Source: Larkinella sp965227735
GTDB lineage: Bacteria; Bacteroidota; Bacteroidia; Cytophagales; Spirosomataceae
Assembly: GCF_965227735.1 (NCBI RefSeq)
Contig: NZ_OZ245776.1
Location: forward strand, 2,356,001 to 2,420,000
Direction: 5' to 3'
DNA: 64,000 nt
In this document: positions 1-8,214 of the stretch, piece by piece
How the letters are laid out: each line of letters starts with the position of its first letter
Position numbering within the stretch: the stretch's first letter is position 1
Program-made: the position numbers and the translations under genes
Notes under the pieces: generated by a model
The model's input: only the letters and a program-made list of their open reading frames with translations
Told to the model about the DNA's origin: nothing
Database searches by the model: none

Positions 1-2
1 AT

Positions 3-188
3 AGGGATTTAAGTCAGTTAACCTATTCAAAGTTAGGAATAATAGCAAAGCATATTACAGACCAAGAGGCTACATTTAAACGCATCACCGTTAAGGACTC
101 AAAGCAAATAATTTTAGAAGCAATAGAAAAGAAAAGACTTTCTATTGATGATTTAAAAGTAAAGGTTCGTATGAAAATTGCTGCATAA
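3..188 (+). CDS. Hypothetical protein, C-terminal part only
   Basis: An open frame runs from the window edge to a TAA at 186-188, giving 61 residues rich in Lys, Ile and Asp. The gene starts outside the window. Composition is protein-like and AT-rich, unlike the GC-richer genes after it. No family is recognised, and it cannot be decided whether it belongs to the phage-like element or to cargo. Confidence 0.5.
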   Translation, partial: RDLSQLTYSKLGIIAKHITDQEATFKRITVKDSKQIILEAIEKKRLSIDDLKVKVRMKIAA

Positions 189-227
189 TCGCAAAGATCA
201 GTTCCCTCATTCTACGCTTTGTGGGCT

Positions 228-422
228 ATGAGAGGTCAGGCAAGTAAGCCAAAGGCTTTTAACAATCACATTGCGTCGGCAATGGTAGCCTATCTGCGGA
301 GTCATGGCAAGACGTTTGCTGAGATAGAGGAGCAATTGAACCGTGACGGGTTTGTGACCTCAACCGGGAAAGAGTTTCACGCGATGCAAGTGCAGAGGCT
401 GCATAAACGGGCGTCGGTCTAA
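228..422 (+). CDS. Small helix-turn-helix protein, recombinase-HTH-like
   Basis: 64 residues from the ATG at 228; a TTG at 219 is the only earlier choice. The middle (residues 18 to 60) has the pattern of the HTH found in the recombinase domain of serine recombinases: a helix with GKTFAEIEEQLN, then a turn, then a second helix near the C terminus. No catalytic resolvase domain is present. It may be a free-standing DNA-binding protein or a recombinase remnant. Family assignment is by eye. Confidence 0.55.
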   Translation: MRGQASKPKAFNNHIASAMVAYLRSHGKTFAEIEEQLNRDGFVTSTGKEFHAMQVQRLHKRASV

Positions 423-558
423 ATGTACGCCAGGATCACTTTTAAAAGGTAAGCCAAGGTTACTTTTTATTTTCTCAAATACGTAGTACGACTACCCTAC
501 AAAACCTACAAAATGGGGTAACTCCCGCATGAAAAAAAAATAAAGTCTTTTTCAGCCC

Positions 559-597
559 TCACTTTCGTCACTTTCGTCACCGTTTCGACTCCCGCAT
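559..597 (+). repeat. Short direct repeats in an intergenic stretch
   Basis: TCACTTTCG occurs at 559-567 and 568-576 with a degenerate third copy to 587. Separately, ACTCCCGCAT occurs at 521-530 and 588-597. They lie in the 423-642 gap upstream of the small membrane protein gene. I see no other gene there. The role is unknown; a regulatory site is possible. Confidence 0.4.
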
Positions 598-642
598 CCA
601 CCAACCGGAGTGACTTTACCAGCCCCGGAGCGTCTAAGCAGT

Positions 643-876
643 ATGAAAACCCTGCTGCTTTACTCGGCGCTCGCTTTCGCCCGGCCCGATACGATTCCAC
701 CGACGGACACAACCCATTATTACGATCCGGTACAGGCGAGTGTTCAGAAAGATTTACAGGCCCGCAGTAACGCCTGGAAGCCGATGGAAAAGCGCATCAA
801 CCGTGTAATCTGGGTTTTTATCGGAGTGGTCGGCACATGGACTTTAGTGTTGGTCGCCAGGCGGGGAGTGCGGTAA
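643..876 (+). CDS. Small membrane protein, unknown function
   Basis: 77 residues from the ATG at 643; a GTG at 610 would add 11 residues. The N terminus looks like a weak signal or hydrophobic segment. A clear membrane span follows near residues 52 to 72, ending in a positive tail. Size and topology would fit a phage lysis accessory or holin-like protein, but nothing proves it. Its 3' end overlaps the convergent gene at 844 by 33 bases. Confidence 0.45.
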   Translation: MKTLLLYSALAFARPDTIPPTDTTHYYDPVQASVQKDLQARSNAWKPMEKRINRVIWVFIGVVGTWTLVLVARRGVR

Positions 877-1116
877 AGGGAAAGCCCTTCTCACCAGATC
901 CGCCCCGTTTACATGCTTGCCGACCAACTCCTTCATGTACCGGAACGGCACGTCGTCAATGTAGACTTCAATCGTGCGGTCTTCCAGGCTGGACGCAAAC
1001 ACCAGGGCTTCGCCATCGATCCGGATCGCCCCAATCCGGCTAACTTCCTGATCAAATTCTTCTACGGTGGCGTGGCCGAGCTTGAGACGGAGCCACATCC
1101 GGCGTTTGGTGTCCAT
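844..1116 (-). CDS. Hypothetical protein, 90 aa
   Basis: I chose the ATG at 1116 because the longer reading of the frame starts with a non-protein-like Cys- and Phe-rich stretch crossing a hairpin. The product is charged, with one repeated motif of acidic and aromatic residues, and has no signal peptide or membrane span. It is convergent with the gene ending at 876. No family is recognised. Confidence 0.5.
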   Translation of the reverse strand: MDTKRRMWLRLKLGHATVEEFDQEVSRIGAIRIDGEALVFASSLEDRTIEVYIDDVPFRYMKELVGKHVNGADLVRRAFPLPHSPPGDQH

Positions 1117-1153
1117 GTCACCACAATGTAACAAAAAGTTACAAAAACAAAAT

Positions 1154-1178
1154 ACCCCGGCTCCATCGAAACCGGGGT
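1154..1178 (-). terminator. GC-rich hairpin with T-rich tail on the minus strand
   Basis: Arms ACCCCGG (1154-1160) and CCGGGGT (1172-1178) are followed, reading the minus strand, by a T-rich run covering 1140-1152. It would stop minus-strand transcription entering from the umuD promoter side, just upstream of the gene starting at 1116. It could also be a leader hairpin of that gene. Confidence 0.45.
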
Positions 1179-1281
1179 GATTCAACACTCTGTGAACATA
1201 GATTGTATCCCCGAAGATAGGCAAAAACCGGGCAGTACCATACCGTTATCTCAGGTTTATAATATATTTATGTGATATAAG

Positions 1282-1310
1282 TTGACAAAATGGTAACAAT
1301 TGTGTTATAG
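1282..1310 (+). promoter_or_regulatory. Candidate promoter of umuDC
   Basis: TTGACA at 1282-1287, a 17-base spacer and TTATAG at 1305-1310 resemble the classic sigma-70 form rather than the Bacteroidota TAnnTTTG form. It lies 26 bases upstream of the umuD ATG in an AT-rich stretch. No known LexA box is evident. Confidence 0.45.
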
Positions 1311-1335
1311 TTGCATTATAAGCAACTCTGTAAAC

Positions 1336-1800
1336 ATGACTGTCGATGACCTACTTATACCCGATGAGATCATTTTGCTTGATTCCCGCGCCTGGGACGA
1401 GCAATTTCTGGGCTTTCAACCGACCACCGGCTTCGCATCTCCGGCCAATCAGGATTTCAAACGAGCCTGTGACCTGAATGAACTCGTGGTGACCAACCGG
1501 GATGCTACGTACTATGCCCAGATGACCACCGATAGCATGGAGGGGGACCGCATCCGGGCGGGTGACCGGCTGATTGTCGATGCCAGCCGGGACGTTGTAT
1601 CCGGTACCCTGATTATGGCCTGGGCTGATGGCGGGTACCGAATCCGGCGCATTCAATTGCTCGACCATATCGCCGTTCTGCATGCTTCGCACCCGTCATA
1701 TCCACCGATCTTTTGTCACGAGGACGGTGATTTTCAATTCTTTGGTGTAGTGACCTTTGTGTTTTTCCCGCCCTACCAGCCTACTCAGGACGAACTATGA
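1336..1800 (+). CDS. umuD: UmuD-like S24 family protein with Lys-to-Arg change
   Basis: 154 residues from the ATG at 1336. The family (LexA/UmuD, peptidase S24) uses a Ser-Lys dyad for self-cleavage, which converts UmuD to the form active with UmuC in translesion synthesis. Ser67 sits in a DSMEGD motif that matches E. coli Ser60. The cleavage region reads TTGFASP, like E. coli QCGFPSP. The residue aligned with catalytic Lys97 is Arg104 (codon CGG), in GYRIRRIQL. This may impair self-cleavage. The stop overlaps the umuC start by four bases, so the two are translationally coupled. Confidence 0.88.
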   Translation: MTVDDLLIPDEIILLDSRAWDEQFLGFQPTTGFASPANQDFKRACDLNELVVTNRDATYYAQMTTDSMEGDRIRAGDRLIVDASRDVVSGTLIMAWADGGYRIRRIQLLDHIAVLHASHPSYPPIFCHEDGDFQFFGVVTFVFFPPYQPTQDEL

Positions 1801-3080
1801 ACGAGGAGGTCTGGAAAATACACATCGATGTCAACAACTTCTACCCCAGTTGCCACGTATCGGTCAATCCGGCGCTGCGGGGTAAAGCGGTTGCGGTACT
1901 TTCTAACAACGATGGAAATGTCATTGCAAGAAGTGTAGCCGCTAAGGCGATGGGCATACCAATGGGGGCCGTATTCCACGAAATCAAGCACCTGGTGACT
2001 TCGGGTAAATTGATCGTCTTTTCAAGCAAGTATCAGTTATACGGCGATTTTTCCACGCGGGTTATGAACATCCTGCGTCGCTTTATTCCAGCCGTCGAAC
2101 TCTATAGTATTGACGAAGGATTCGGAGAGATCAAGGCTGAACTTAAAGAGGTGATTGAACTGGCGCGGAAGGTCAAGGATACCATCTTCCGGTGGCTGCG
2201 GCTGCATGTATCGATCGGTATTGCTAAGACAAAATCACTGGCGAAAGTAGCCACCCATATTGCCAAACGAAAAGAAGAATACGACGGGGTGTTTGCGCTC
2301 AGTGAACCGGATCAGACCCATTCGGTGCTGAGTGAGATAAAAGTCGGCGATCTGTGGGGCATTGGTTACAGCGGGGAAAAGAAGCTCAACGCTATTGGGG
2401 TTGAAAATGCATTCCAGCTTATCGGCCTTCCCGACGGATGGATTCAGAAAAATCTGACTGTGCAAGGCCTGCGGCTAGCCTATGAGCTGCGAGGTGAAGT
2501 CTGTAGACCGCTGCAATTGGAGATCAAGCCCAAAAAAGCGATCATGGTGGCTCCCAGCTTTGGCCGGGTCGTCACCGACCTTGAAACAATGACCAAGGCC
2601 CTGATGCGGCATGTCATCAAAGCGGGCGAAAAGCTCCGGCACCAACACTCCAAAGCCGCCCTGATGACGGTGTTCATCAATACCAATCGATTTGCAAAAC
2701 ACAAACCCCAATTCAGCAATAGCCTGACGTTCAGCCTGCCATTTGCGACCAACGAAAACGAGGTACTTTTCCGGTGTGCCGCCAGCGTTCTGAGCCACCT
2801 GTATACCCCTGGGTACGATTATCACAAGGTCGGGGTGATGCTCTCGGGATTGAGCACGGACACCAGTCAGCAGTTGAAGCTATTCGTAGAGACGCCAGAC
2901 CCCCGCCGGAGCAGACTGGAAAAGGTGTTTGACCGGCTGCGGCTCAAGTTTGGGCGCGATCTGGTGTTTTACGCCGACCGCATACCGGTTAAGGAACCAG
3001 AACCCGACTGGCTCACGAAACAGCAATATAAATCGGAAGCACCCACAACCAACTGGAAAGAAATTCTCAAAGCAGCTTAA
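1797..3080 (+). CDS. umuC: Y-family DNA polymerase, UmuC subunit
   Basis: 427 residues, normal length for UmuC. It is the catalytic part of DNA polymerase V, which copies past DNA lesions during the SOS response. Asp11 in the DVNNFY motif and the SIDE motif at 104-107 are the metal-binding residues of Y-family polymerases. The palm and finger regions, the little finger and the C-terminal basic region follow in the usual order. It overlaps umuD by ATGA. UmuDC pairs are frequent cargo of phages and plasmids and help a damaged host or element survive. Confidence 0.95.
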   Translation: MNEEVWKIHIDVNNFYPSCHVSVNPALRGKAVAVLSNNDGNVIARSVAAKAMGIPMGAVFHEIKHLVTSGKLIVFSSKYQLYGDFSTRVMNILRRFIPAVELYSIDEGFGEIKAELKEVIELARKVKDTIFRWLRLHVSIGIAKTKSLAKVATHIAKRKEEYDGVFALSEPDQTHSVLSEIKVGDLWGIGYSGEKKLNAIGVENAFQLIGLPDGWIQKNLTVQGLRLAYELRGEVCRPLQLEIKPKKAIMVAPSFGRVVTDLETMTKALMRHVIKAGEKLRHQHSKAALMTVFINTNRFAKHKPQFSNSLTFSLPFATNENEVLFRCAASVLSHLYTPGYDYHKVGVMLSGLSTDTSQQLKLFVETPDPRRSRLEKVFDRLRLKFGRDLVFYADRIPVKEPEPDWLTKQQYKSEAPTTNWKEILKAA

Positions 3081-3098
3081 CTTATAAACAATACCCCT

Positions 3099-3443
3099 AT
3101 GTATTTTATCATCGAAAATGCCAAAGACCCAGGCTATTATCAGGTGCGATTAATGACCCCGAACCACCAACCCCTGATGAACAGTGAACTCCTGAATAGT
3201 AAGGACGCCTGCCACCGCTGCATCCGCATGGTCAAGCGGGCGGCTGCGCACACCGACAACTTCATCCGCTGGGACATCGACAAACATTGCTTCAACCTGC
3301 ATTACGGTGACGATAGCCAGATGATTGGCGCCATAAAGTACAAATCCGCTGCCGACCGCGATGAGGCCATCACCACGAGTCGGCTGGCGATTATCGAAGC
3401 CCCGGTTGAAGATTACACCACCCCAATGCGCCAGGCCGCGTAA
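3099..3443 (+). CDS. YegP/DUF1508-like protein
   Basis: 114 residues, 18 bases after umuC and so probably in the same transcript. Two similar halves can be seen: residues 1 to 50 and about 60 to 100 each have an aromatic-rich beta strand pair, then a Ser-Lys/Ala-Ala-Asp helix start. That matches the tandem arrangement of the YegP (UPF0339, DUF1508) family, whose role is unknown. The assignment is by pattern only. Confidence 0.55.
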   Translation: MYFIIENAKDPGYYQVRLMTPNHQPLMNSELLNSKDACHRCIRMVKRAAAHTDNFIRWDIDKHCFNLHYGDDSQMIGAIKYKSAADRDEAITTSRLAIIEAPVEDYTTPMRQAA

Positions 3444-3448
3444 TTGCC

Positions 3449-3757
3449 ATGATCATCAAAGCAACGGTTTTCGAGGTTCGGGATAGCAGTCGTGCCATGA
3501 AACGCCCGGCATCCCTGAATGTACGGGCTTCTCTCATGGCGGAGGTGATGCGGAAAGTTGCCGCCTACGTCCTGATCAATGAAAAGCCCGTCGTGGCTTC
3601 CGGACCCAGCGGAACCGGTCTGGAAGTGGGAACCGCCTTTATGGCCCTGCACCGGGACGATTACAAACAGGTGCTGACTTTACTGCTGGAACTCGCCGGG
3701 GGCGACAAGGAGAATGCAATGTATCGTCAGATTCGGGCGATTATGGAACGGGAGTAA
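3449..3757 (+). CDS. Hypothetical protein, 102 aa
   Basis: It starts six bases after the DUF1508-like gene, probably in the same operon as umuDC. It is a mixed alpha/beta soluble sequence with no signal peptide. A GPSGTG stretch near residue 52 resembles a phosphate loop but lacks the Walker A Lys-Ser/Thr ending. No family is recognised. Confidence 0.6.
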   Translation: MIIKATVFEVRDSSRAMKRPASLNVRASLMAEVMRKVAAYVLINEKPVVASGPSGTGLEVGTAFMALHRDDYKQVLTLLLELAGGDKENAMYRQIRAIMERE

Positions 3758-4052
3758 ATTGGTCTGTACCCGCGATAGCTTCTGTACACCAATGGGCAAA
3801 GAGGTCCTTTCTGAAACTGACTCAACCGTCAACTGGGAAAGTCCAGTAAACCGACGTTCTATAACTCGTCAACCGGACCTATTTTCGGACTTTGATTTGT
3901 AGAATGAGTTGCTTTTCAGTTCTGAATACCAACACTTTATAATTCAAAGTTTCAGTCAATTGTCAACAAATCCACGTTTTTTGGACTCATTTGAATGCCA
4001 ATAACTTTTTTGGTAATTTGGGCAACATAAGATTTGATTATACAACAGAAAT
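3758..4052 (+). other. Intergenic stretch, one possible 36-aa ORF
   Basis: An open frame from the ATG at 3792 to the TAG at 3900-3902 would give 36 residues ending in a PDLFSDFDL tail. There is no further support. The rest of the gap, to 4052, is AT-rich with nothing recognisable. Confidence 0.25.
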
Positions 4053-4292
4053 ATGCTTTCATTTATAGGGTACACAGAAGCTGAAGAGCAGATTGAGATA
4101 GTAGCAGACGAGCAAGGGATTGATGACCTGATTCTGTACCTACAGGGTATAAAAGAAGGTAAAGACCACATGCATCTAATTATAGATTCTGAAATCAACC
4201 CTTATCCGATCTCTAATCCGAAGGCCGGGGTAATTGTAATTAAGCATGTCCGATTAGAGTATGCTGATACAGAACAATGGCTTCTTAATTAA
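4053..4292 (+). CDS. Small acidic protein, possibly immunity-protein-like
   Basis: 79 residues, acidic and AT-rich compared with its neighbours. The centre has a helix with GIDDLILYLQGI and then HMHLIIDSEINP. That order loosely recalls small immunity proteins of the Imm32 type. No cognate toxin is next to it, although a secreted nuclease gene lies 470 bases away. The family call is weak. Confidence 0.45.
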   Translation: MLSFIGYTEAEEQIEIVADEQGIDDLILYLQGIKEGKDHMHLIIDSEINPYPISNPKAGVIVIKHVRLEYADTEQWLLN

Positions 4293-4402
4293 CATAAAGT
4301 TAGTTACACGACCGCTATGGGAGAAATGCAATTTCTTCTTATTGTTATTTAGTCAAGAAAACCGTCCGAAAAACAAACCCGTTGACTGCCCTTAATTATC
4401 CT

Positions 4403-4753
4403 TTACAACTGCTTTGTATACCCAAGCCTCAACAATAGCTTCACCACTGATGCCACCTCAGATCCCAAGGGTTGCTGTTTCTCGGCTTCCTGTTCGGCAA
4501 TCCTTTCGGCTGTCAGCAACGCTCCCTCCAGTTCGCTGACAGGAATGTGCTTGACATCGTGAATCGGAATGCCGGATACAAGAGCCAGGATGCGACAATC
4601 CTTTTCGGAGACTTCAACGGCTAACTCGCAGGCTACGCCGTGAGCGAGAAAGGATTTTGAATAACTTTCCATGAAACGAAGATAAGGCTGTAGGGTAATT
4701 CTCACGACGGGCAAGAGAATTAAATCGCGGATCTGCTTATTTTGTCGATCCAT
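4403..4753 (-). CDS. Hypothetical protein, 116 aa
   Basis: I chose the ATG at 4753; the longer frame would overlap the divergent nuclease gene starting at 4764. Short hydrophobic helices and a Glu/Ala-rich C-terminal third suggest a small helical soluble protein. It is divergently transcribed from the nuclease gene with only ten bases between, so both promoters must lie inside the neighbouring coding regions. No family is recognised. Confidence 0.5.
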   Translation of the reverse strand: MDRQNKQIRDLILLPVVRITLQPYLRFMESYSKSFLAHGVACELAVEVSEKDCRILALVSGIPIHDVKHIPVSELEGALLTAERIAEQEAEKQQPLGSEVASVVKLLLRLGYTKQL

Positions 4754-4763
4754 CCACACGCCT

Positions 4764-5648
4764 ATGAGCCGCATCGCCGTTTACCTCCTCTCTGCCGTTT
4801 TCTTTCTTCTGGCTCCGGCCTCCTGCAAGAAAGCCGATCAGCCCGGCCCGGACACGTCCATGCCCACCCGGGACGCTAATCTCGCTTTGGGTAATCCCAG
4901 CAACGCAAACGCCAGCCAGGAGAACAATTACCTCATCGAGCGGTCCACCTATGCCCTCAGCTATAACCGCAGCGCTGGCATTGCCAACTGGTGTTCGTGG
5001 CATCTGTCGGCCGCCTGGAAGGGTTCGGCAACCCGCTATTCCGGTAACTTTATTCCAGATCTGACCTTGCCGGCCGGTTGGTATCAGATACGGCATGATG
5101 ATTATACCCTCAGCGGTTTTGACCGTGGCCACCTCTGCTCGTCGGATGACCGGGACTCAACGGCGGAGGAAAACCGCACCACGTTTTTCATGACGAACAT
5201 CGTTCCCCAGGCTCCCCGCCATAACCGCGAAAGCTGGAACCTGTTGGAAGGCTACACCCGGAAGCTCATCGCCGACGGCAACGAAGCGTATATCATTGCG
5301 GGAACGTACGGCAAGGGTGGTATCGGTGACAATGGGCAAGCCGAAAGTATCGCGGGCGGCAAAGTCACCGTTCCCTCTGCGCTCTGGAAGGTGATCGTCG
5401 TCCTACCGGTAGGAAGTGACGACCTCAACCGGATCAACGCTCAGACGCGGGTTATTGCCGTATTCATCCCGAATACCAACGCCTTCGGCGAAAAGCCCTG
5501 GAGTGATTACCGGGTCAGTGTCGATGAGATTGAGCGGTTGACAGGGTATAATCTGCTGGCCAATGTGCCGGATGCGGTGGAACGGGAAATTGAAGCGCAG
5601 GCGGATAAGGTGACGGTAAGTGGGATGTATTTGTATTCGGATTGGTGA
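4764..5648 (+). CDS. DNA/RNA non-specific endonuclease, predicted lipoprotein
   Basis: 294 residues. The N terminus is a lipoprotein signal with Cys21 after an APAS lipobox, so the mature enzyme is probably anchored to an envelope membrane. Residues 120-123 are DRGH, the catalytic motif of the NUC1/Serratia nuclease family (His as general base). It is followed by the conserved TNIVPQAP stretch carrying the metal-binding Asn. The enzyme hydrolyses DNA and RNA without strong sequence preference. In a phage-like element it may be cargo that degrades foreign or extracellular DNA. Confidence 0.9.
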   Translation: MSRIAVYLLSAVFFLLAPASCKKADQPGPDTSMPTRDANLALGNPSNANASQENNYLIERSTYALSYNRSAGIANWCSWHLSAAWKGSATRYSGNFIPDLTLPAGWYQIRHDDYTLSGFDRGHLCSSDDRDSTAEENRTTFFMTNIVPQAPRHNRESWNLLEGYTRKLIADGNEAYIIAGTYGKGGIGDNGQAESIAGGKVTVPSALWKVIVVLPVGSDDLNRINAQTRVIAVFIPNTNAFGEKPWSDYRVSVDEIERLTGYNLLANVPDAVEREIEAQADKVTVSGMYLYSDW

Positions 5649-5677
5649 TCAGCCTCTCCGCCTATGAGTAGGAGGAG

Positions 5678-5884
5678 TCAATGATATGCTGCTTCTTGTA
5701 GTTCATCGATCTGCTCAACCTCTTCGGCAGTAAAGGCTGTAATTTCCTTATTGACAATTTCGCCGTCTCGATCAATGGAGATCATGAATTTATCTCCAGC
5801 CAATGCCCTGATCTCCAGTATCTTAGTTCCCGGATGACTGGGTGACGATAGTAACCCTCGGACAATTTCAAAAAGCGACATCAT
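5678..5884 (-). CDS. Hypothetical protein, 68 aa
   Basis: Starts at the ATG at 5884 (a second Met follows at once). It is an acidic, soluble, mixed alpha/beta sequence convergent with the nuclease gene. No motif or family is recognised. Confidence 0.5.
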   Translation of the reverse strand: MMSLFEIVRGLLSSPSHPGTKILEIRALAGDKFMISIDRDGEIVNKEITAFTAEEVEQIDELQEAAYH

Positions 5885-5928
5885 AAGGATAAAATTTAAT
5901 GCAAATGTAAAAGTTCTAACGACAAATA

Positions 5929-6825
5929 CTACAAAATGTTTTTGAATCGCTCCAAGGAGTTGAAGATGGCCTTACTCGCCCCTTGCAATATATTTAAGTC
6001 ATATTTCCGATGAAATACCCCCATCTGTGTACTATCAACACATAAAAAGCCAATACTTGATTGTGGTAAATCATGGATACCAATACCATCAGCAGGCATG
6101 ATTGAAGTGACAATCCCACTTTTGTAGGATAATGGCCAATTATGCCACCTCAAAATAGGATTGGTACGATGAGGCCTTTTGTTCTCTACATCAAAATTCG
6201 TGCTATTGTATTCATAATCAAACGGCAAATAATTATTGAAATAATATCCGTGTGGGCTTCCCAGCGCGTCCCTGTAAGCAGTGTTAGAATTTAAGGTGTG
6301 GTGGATATTTTTTGTCTTTGCGTAGTTATCTTTATTTCTTCGACCTGAAGAGTTTCTGCTTCTACATAAAGTCCTAACTACTAACTGACTTTCATTATTT
6401 TCATCACGAATCTTTTCAAGTATCTTTATCGACACCGCACATTCTGAACTGGTTATTAATTTAAATGCGTCAGCAAAAGAATCACAGAGTCCTTCAAAAT
6501 GGGTAAGCACCTGCTGTTTCGAGTTTGGGTCAAGTTCTCTTTCGATTGGGCCATGCAGGCGGTTAACCGCGTTTAACACCTCTAAGCCTCCATTTATACT
6601 ACTCAGCGCATCTGCATAACGAGTCTTTTTCTCCATTGTAGCGGACCTGAACACATACATTATGAAATAATAGACAGCTATCAGGCATACAAAGACGACA
6701 GCGATGGCGGTTTCGGGGATTTTTATCCATGATTTCCAGTAAAGATTCCCTGCTTGATATATTCCAAGAACCCCTGATATAACACCAATAAAATTGGTGG
6801 CTAGTACTCCAATCGTTCTAAGCAT
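5929..6825 (-). CDS. Membrane-anchored protein with possible GAF-like domain
   Basis: 298 residues. Two membrane spans are visible at about residues 8-27 and 38-58. A helical linker and a long soluble cytoplasmic domain follow. The C-terminal pattern (a beta strand SIGFLCVDS, a Phe-rich turn, Asp, then a helix with IL-GASKAIFNSLERF) is what a GAF domain ends with. The gene is AT-rich and isolated on its strand. It could be a signalling or abortive-infection type cargo protein, but there is no direct evidence for either. Confidence 0.55.
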   Translation of the reverse strand: MLRTIGVLATNFIGVISGVLGIYQAGNLYWKSWIKIPETAIAVVFVCLIAVYYFIMYVFRSATMEKKTRYADALSSINGGLEVLNAVNRLHGPIERELDPNSKQQVLTHFEGLCDSFADAFKLITSSECAVSIKILEKIRDENNESQLVVRTLCRSRNSSGRRNKDNYAKTKNIHHTLNSNTAYRDALGSPHGYYFNNYLPFDYEYNSTNFDVENKRPHRTNPILRWHNWPLSYKSGIVTSIMPADGIGIHDLPQSSIGFLCVDSTQMGVFHRKYDLNILQGASKAIFNSLERFKNIL

Positions 6826-6870
6826 TTTACATTAACTATAGAAAAAAGGCGACAGCTAAAAGTTTCAATT

Positions 6871-7102
6871 TTAAATCAGTGGCTCAATGTAAGCAAAATT
6901 CGCTAATCGGAGACATAGAATTAATATTATACCTACCAAGAAATATCCTATAATTAGAATTAGATCAGTACCGTTTATAAATTCTGTGTTTTTATAAACA
7001 TAACTTAAAACAAGAGTTGAAAACAGAAAGCACACTACAACTAATTCGATAGGTTCATTTATATCTCCTGCTTGTGTTTTTTTTTGAAGCTAAAATAGGC
7101 AT
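6871..7102 (-). pseudogene. Small two-span membrane protein split at a 9-A run
   Basis: On the minus strand an ATG at 7102 opens a short frame that reaches a run of nine A bases (plus-strand T run 7077-7085). One frame over, a 66-codon open frame without a start codon runs to a TAA at 6871 and encodes two strong membrane spans. Removing one A joins them into a protein of about 76 residues. It is either a frameshift mutation, a slippage-controlled gene or an assembly error in the homopolymer. It is too short for ordinary ORF calling. Confidence 0.45.
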
Positions 7103-7334
7103 GCTTTTTGTCGCTGGCTCTGAAGTGTATTTTTGGAAGCCTTCTACTATAGATGGGACACTTAAGTGCATACCCTGTAATAATTTGCCGGATATTGACA
7201 GGTATGCCTCAAATTGCATCCTGACCCTTGCCCCTCTTAGCCGGTTACCATAGCTGCTTATTTTGTATACTACATTATTGAAGATCGTTTGTTAGTGTCT
7301 TTCCCTATCGACCTGCGCTTGCATTTAAAAGAAA
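7103..7334. other. Intergenic stretch without a recognisable gene
   Basis: No open frame of convincing length or composition is seen on either strand between the split membrane-protein gene and the terminator at 7335. Confidence 0.5.
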
Positions 7335-7357
7335 GGGCCACGTTTAAAACGCGACCC
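7335..7357 (-). terminator. Rho-independent terminator of the minus-strand operon
   Basis: On the minus strand a stem beginning GGGTCGCG and ending CGTGGCCC (two G-T pairs) is followed by TTTCTTTT. It lies 30 bases past the stop at 7387 and closes the leftward transcription unit. Confidence 0.65.
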
Positions 7358-7386
7358 CTTGCCCGACTTCACCCATTAACTACCCG

Positions 7387-7986
7387 TCACTTTTGAGTGT
7401 ATGACTTCGCGGTATTGATCAGGTACTCACGCCCGCGAACATCGTAAAGTATATCAAATGCCGGATTTTGCCCTGCTAAAACCCGGCTGATTGGATAGAT
7501 CAAATCGAACCCCGGCGCAATCTCGTACCTACTGACGGCCGGAAGAAACGACGGATTCACCACCAGCCCCAGGCAGTGAAACGTATACGGCAATGACAGA
7601 TAATCGACGCCTTTCCGGGTGTAGCTGTAATTCCCCTTTGACGTTGCCCCAGTGCGAACAAATCCAAGCGACTCGTAAGGATCTGCGGCACTGGTGGTTC
7701 CGACCCGGCAATACATTCCGGCAAGCCCAGTCATCCGCAGGAGTGCCGCGCGTTCCTCCTGGTCAACGGGGGGCGTAACGAATGCCGGTAGACTCGACTC
7801 CCCGACCCGTTCCAGAAAGTAGGCGTCCCGCGTTACCGGGCCTTTTGCCAGCCGGTTAAAAAGTACCCGTTCAGTGATCCCCATGCAATTGGCGGCATAC
7901 GCTGATTGCGAATAAGTCGGGGCGTTGAGGTGATCAAACAGCGTCATCTTAACCCGCTCCCGGCAGATGTTACTATTTCCATCCAT
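7387..7986 (-). CDS. Hypothetical phage protein, 199 aa
   Basis: The ATG at 7986 overlaps the end of the 60-aa ORF upstream by 14 bases; an ATG at 7947 would give 186 residues. The N-terminal part (MTLFDHL then a helix pair around AANCMGITERVLFNRL) could be a small HTH. The rest is a soluble mixed fold without known motifs. It is the last gene before the terminator at 7335. Confidence 0.55.
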   Translation of the reverse strand: MDGNSNICRERVKMTLFDHLNAPTYSQSAYAANCMGITERVLFNRLAKGPVTRDAYFLERVGESSLPAFVTPPVDQEERAALLRMTGLAGMYCRVGTTSAADPYESLGFVRTGATSKGNYSYTRKGVDYLSLPYTFHCLGLVVNPSFLPAVSRYEIAPGFDLIYPISRVLAGQNPAFDILYDVRGREYLINTAKSYTQK

Positions 7987-8155
7987 CGAAGTAACCCTGT
8001 AGTTTTTTCACCAATCCCTGCGCGGATTCTTTCTCTGTGTCATACTCCGCGCTGCAAGCGTGAATTTCAATCAGACATTTACAGGCATGGTAAAAGGCAT
8101 TGTATTTGTCCAGGCAGTACTCTACCACAACATCTCGGATTCTCGGCTCACGCAA
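7973..8155 (-). CDS. Possible small protein, 60 aa
   Basis: The frame is open from a TTG at 8155, directly after a stop codon, to 7973 and overlaps the next gene by 14 bases. The composition is charged and helical with three Cys. No ATG is available, so a GTG further in may be used. The overlap and composition argue for a real gene, the missing ATG against it. Confidence 0.4.
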   Translation of the reverse strand: MREPRIRDVVVEYCLDKYNAFYHACKCLIEIHACSAEYDTEKESAQGLVKKLQGYFDGWK

Positions 8156-8214
8156 TTAATTGACAACTTGTCTTAAACGGCGTTTTAGTAATATTCTGCC
8201 GGGCCATTGCTGTC

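Noticed and set aside
521..597. ACTCCCGCAT repeats considered as the left attachment site because they resemble the tRNA 3' end
   Set aside because: Only seven or eight bases match the acceptor strand, and there is no anticodon or T-arm sequence.
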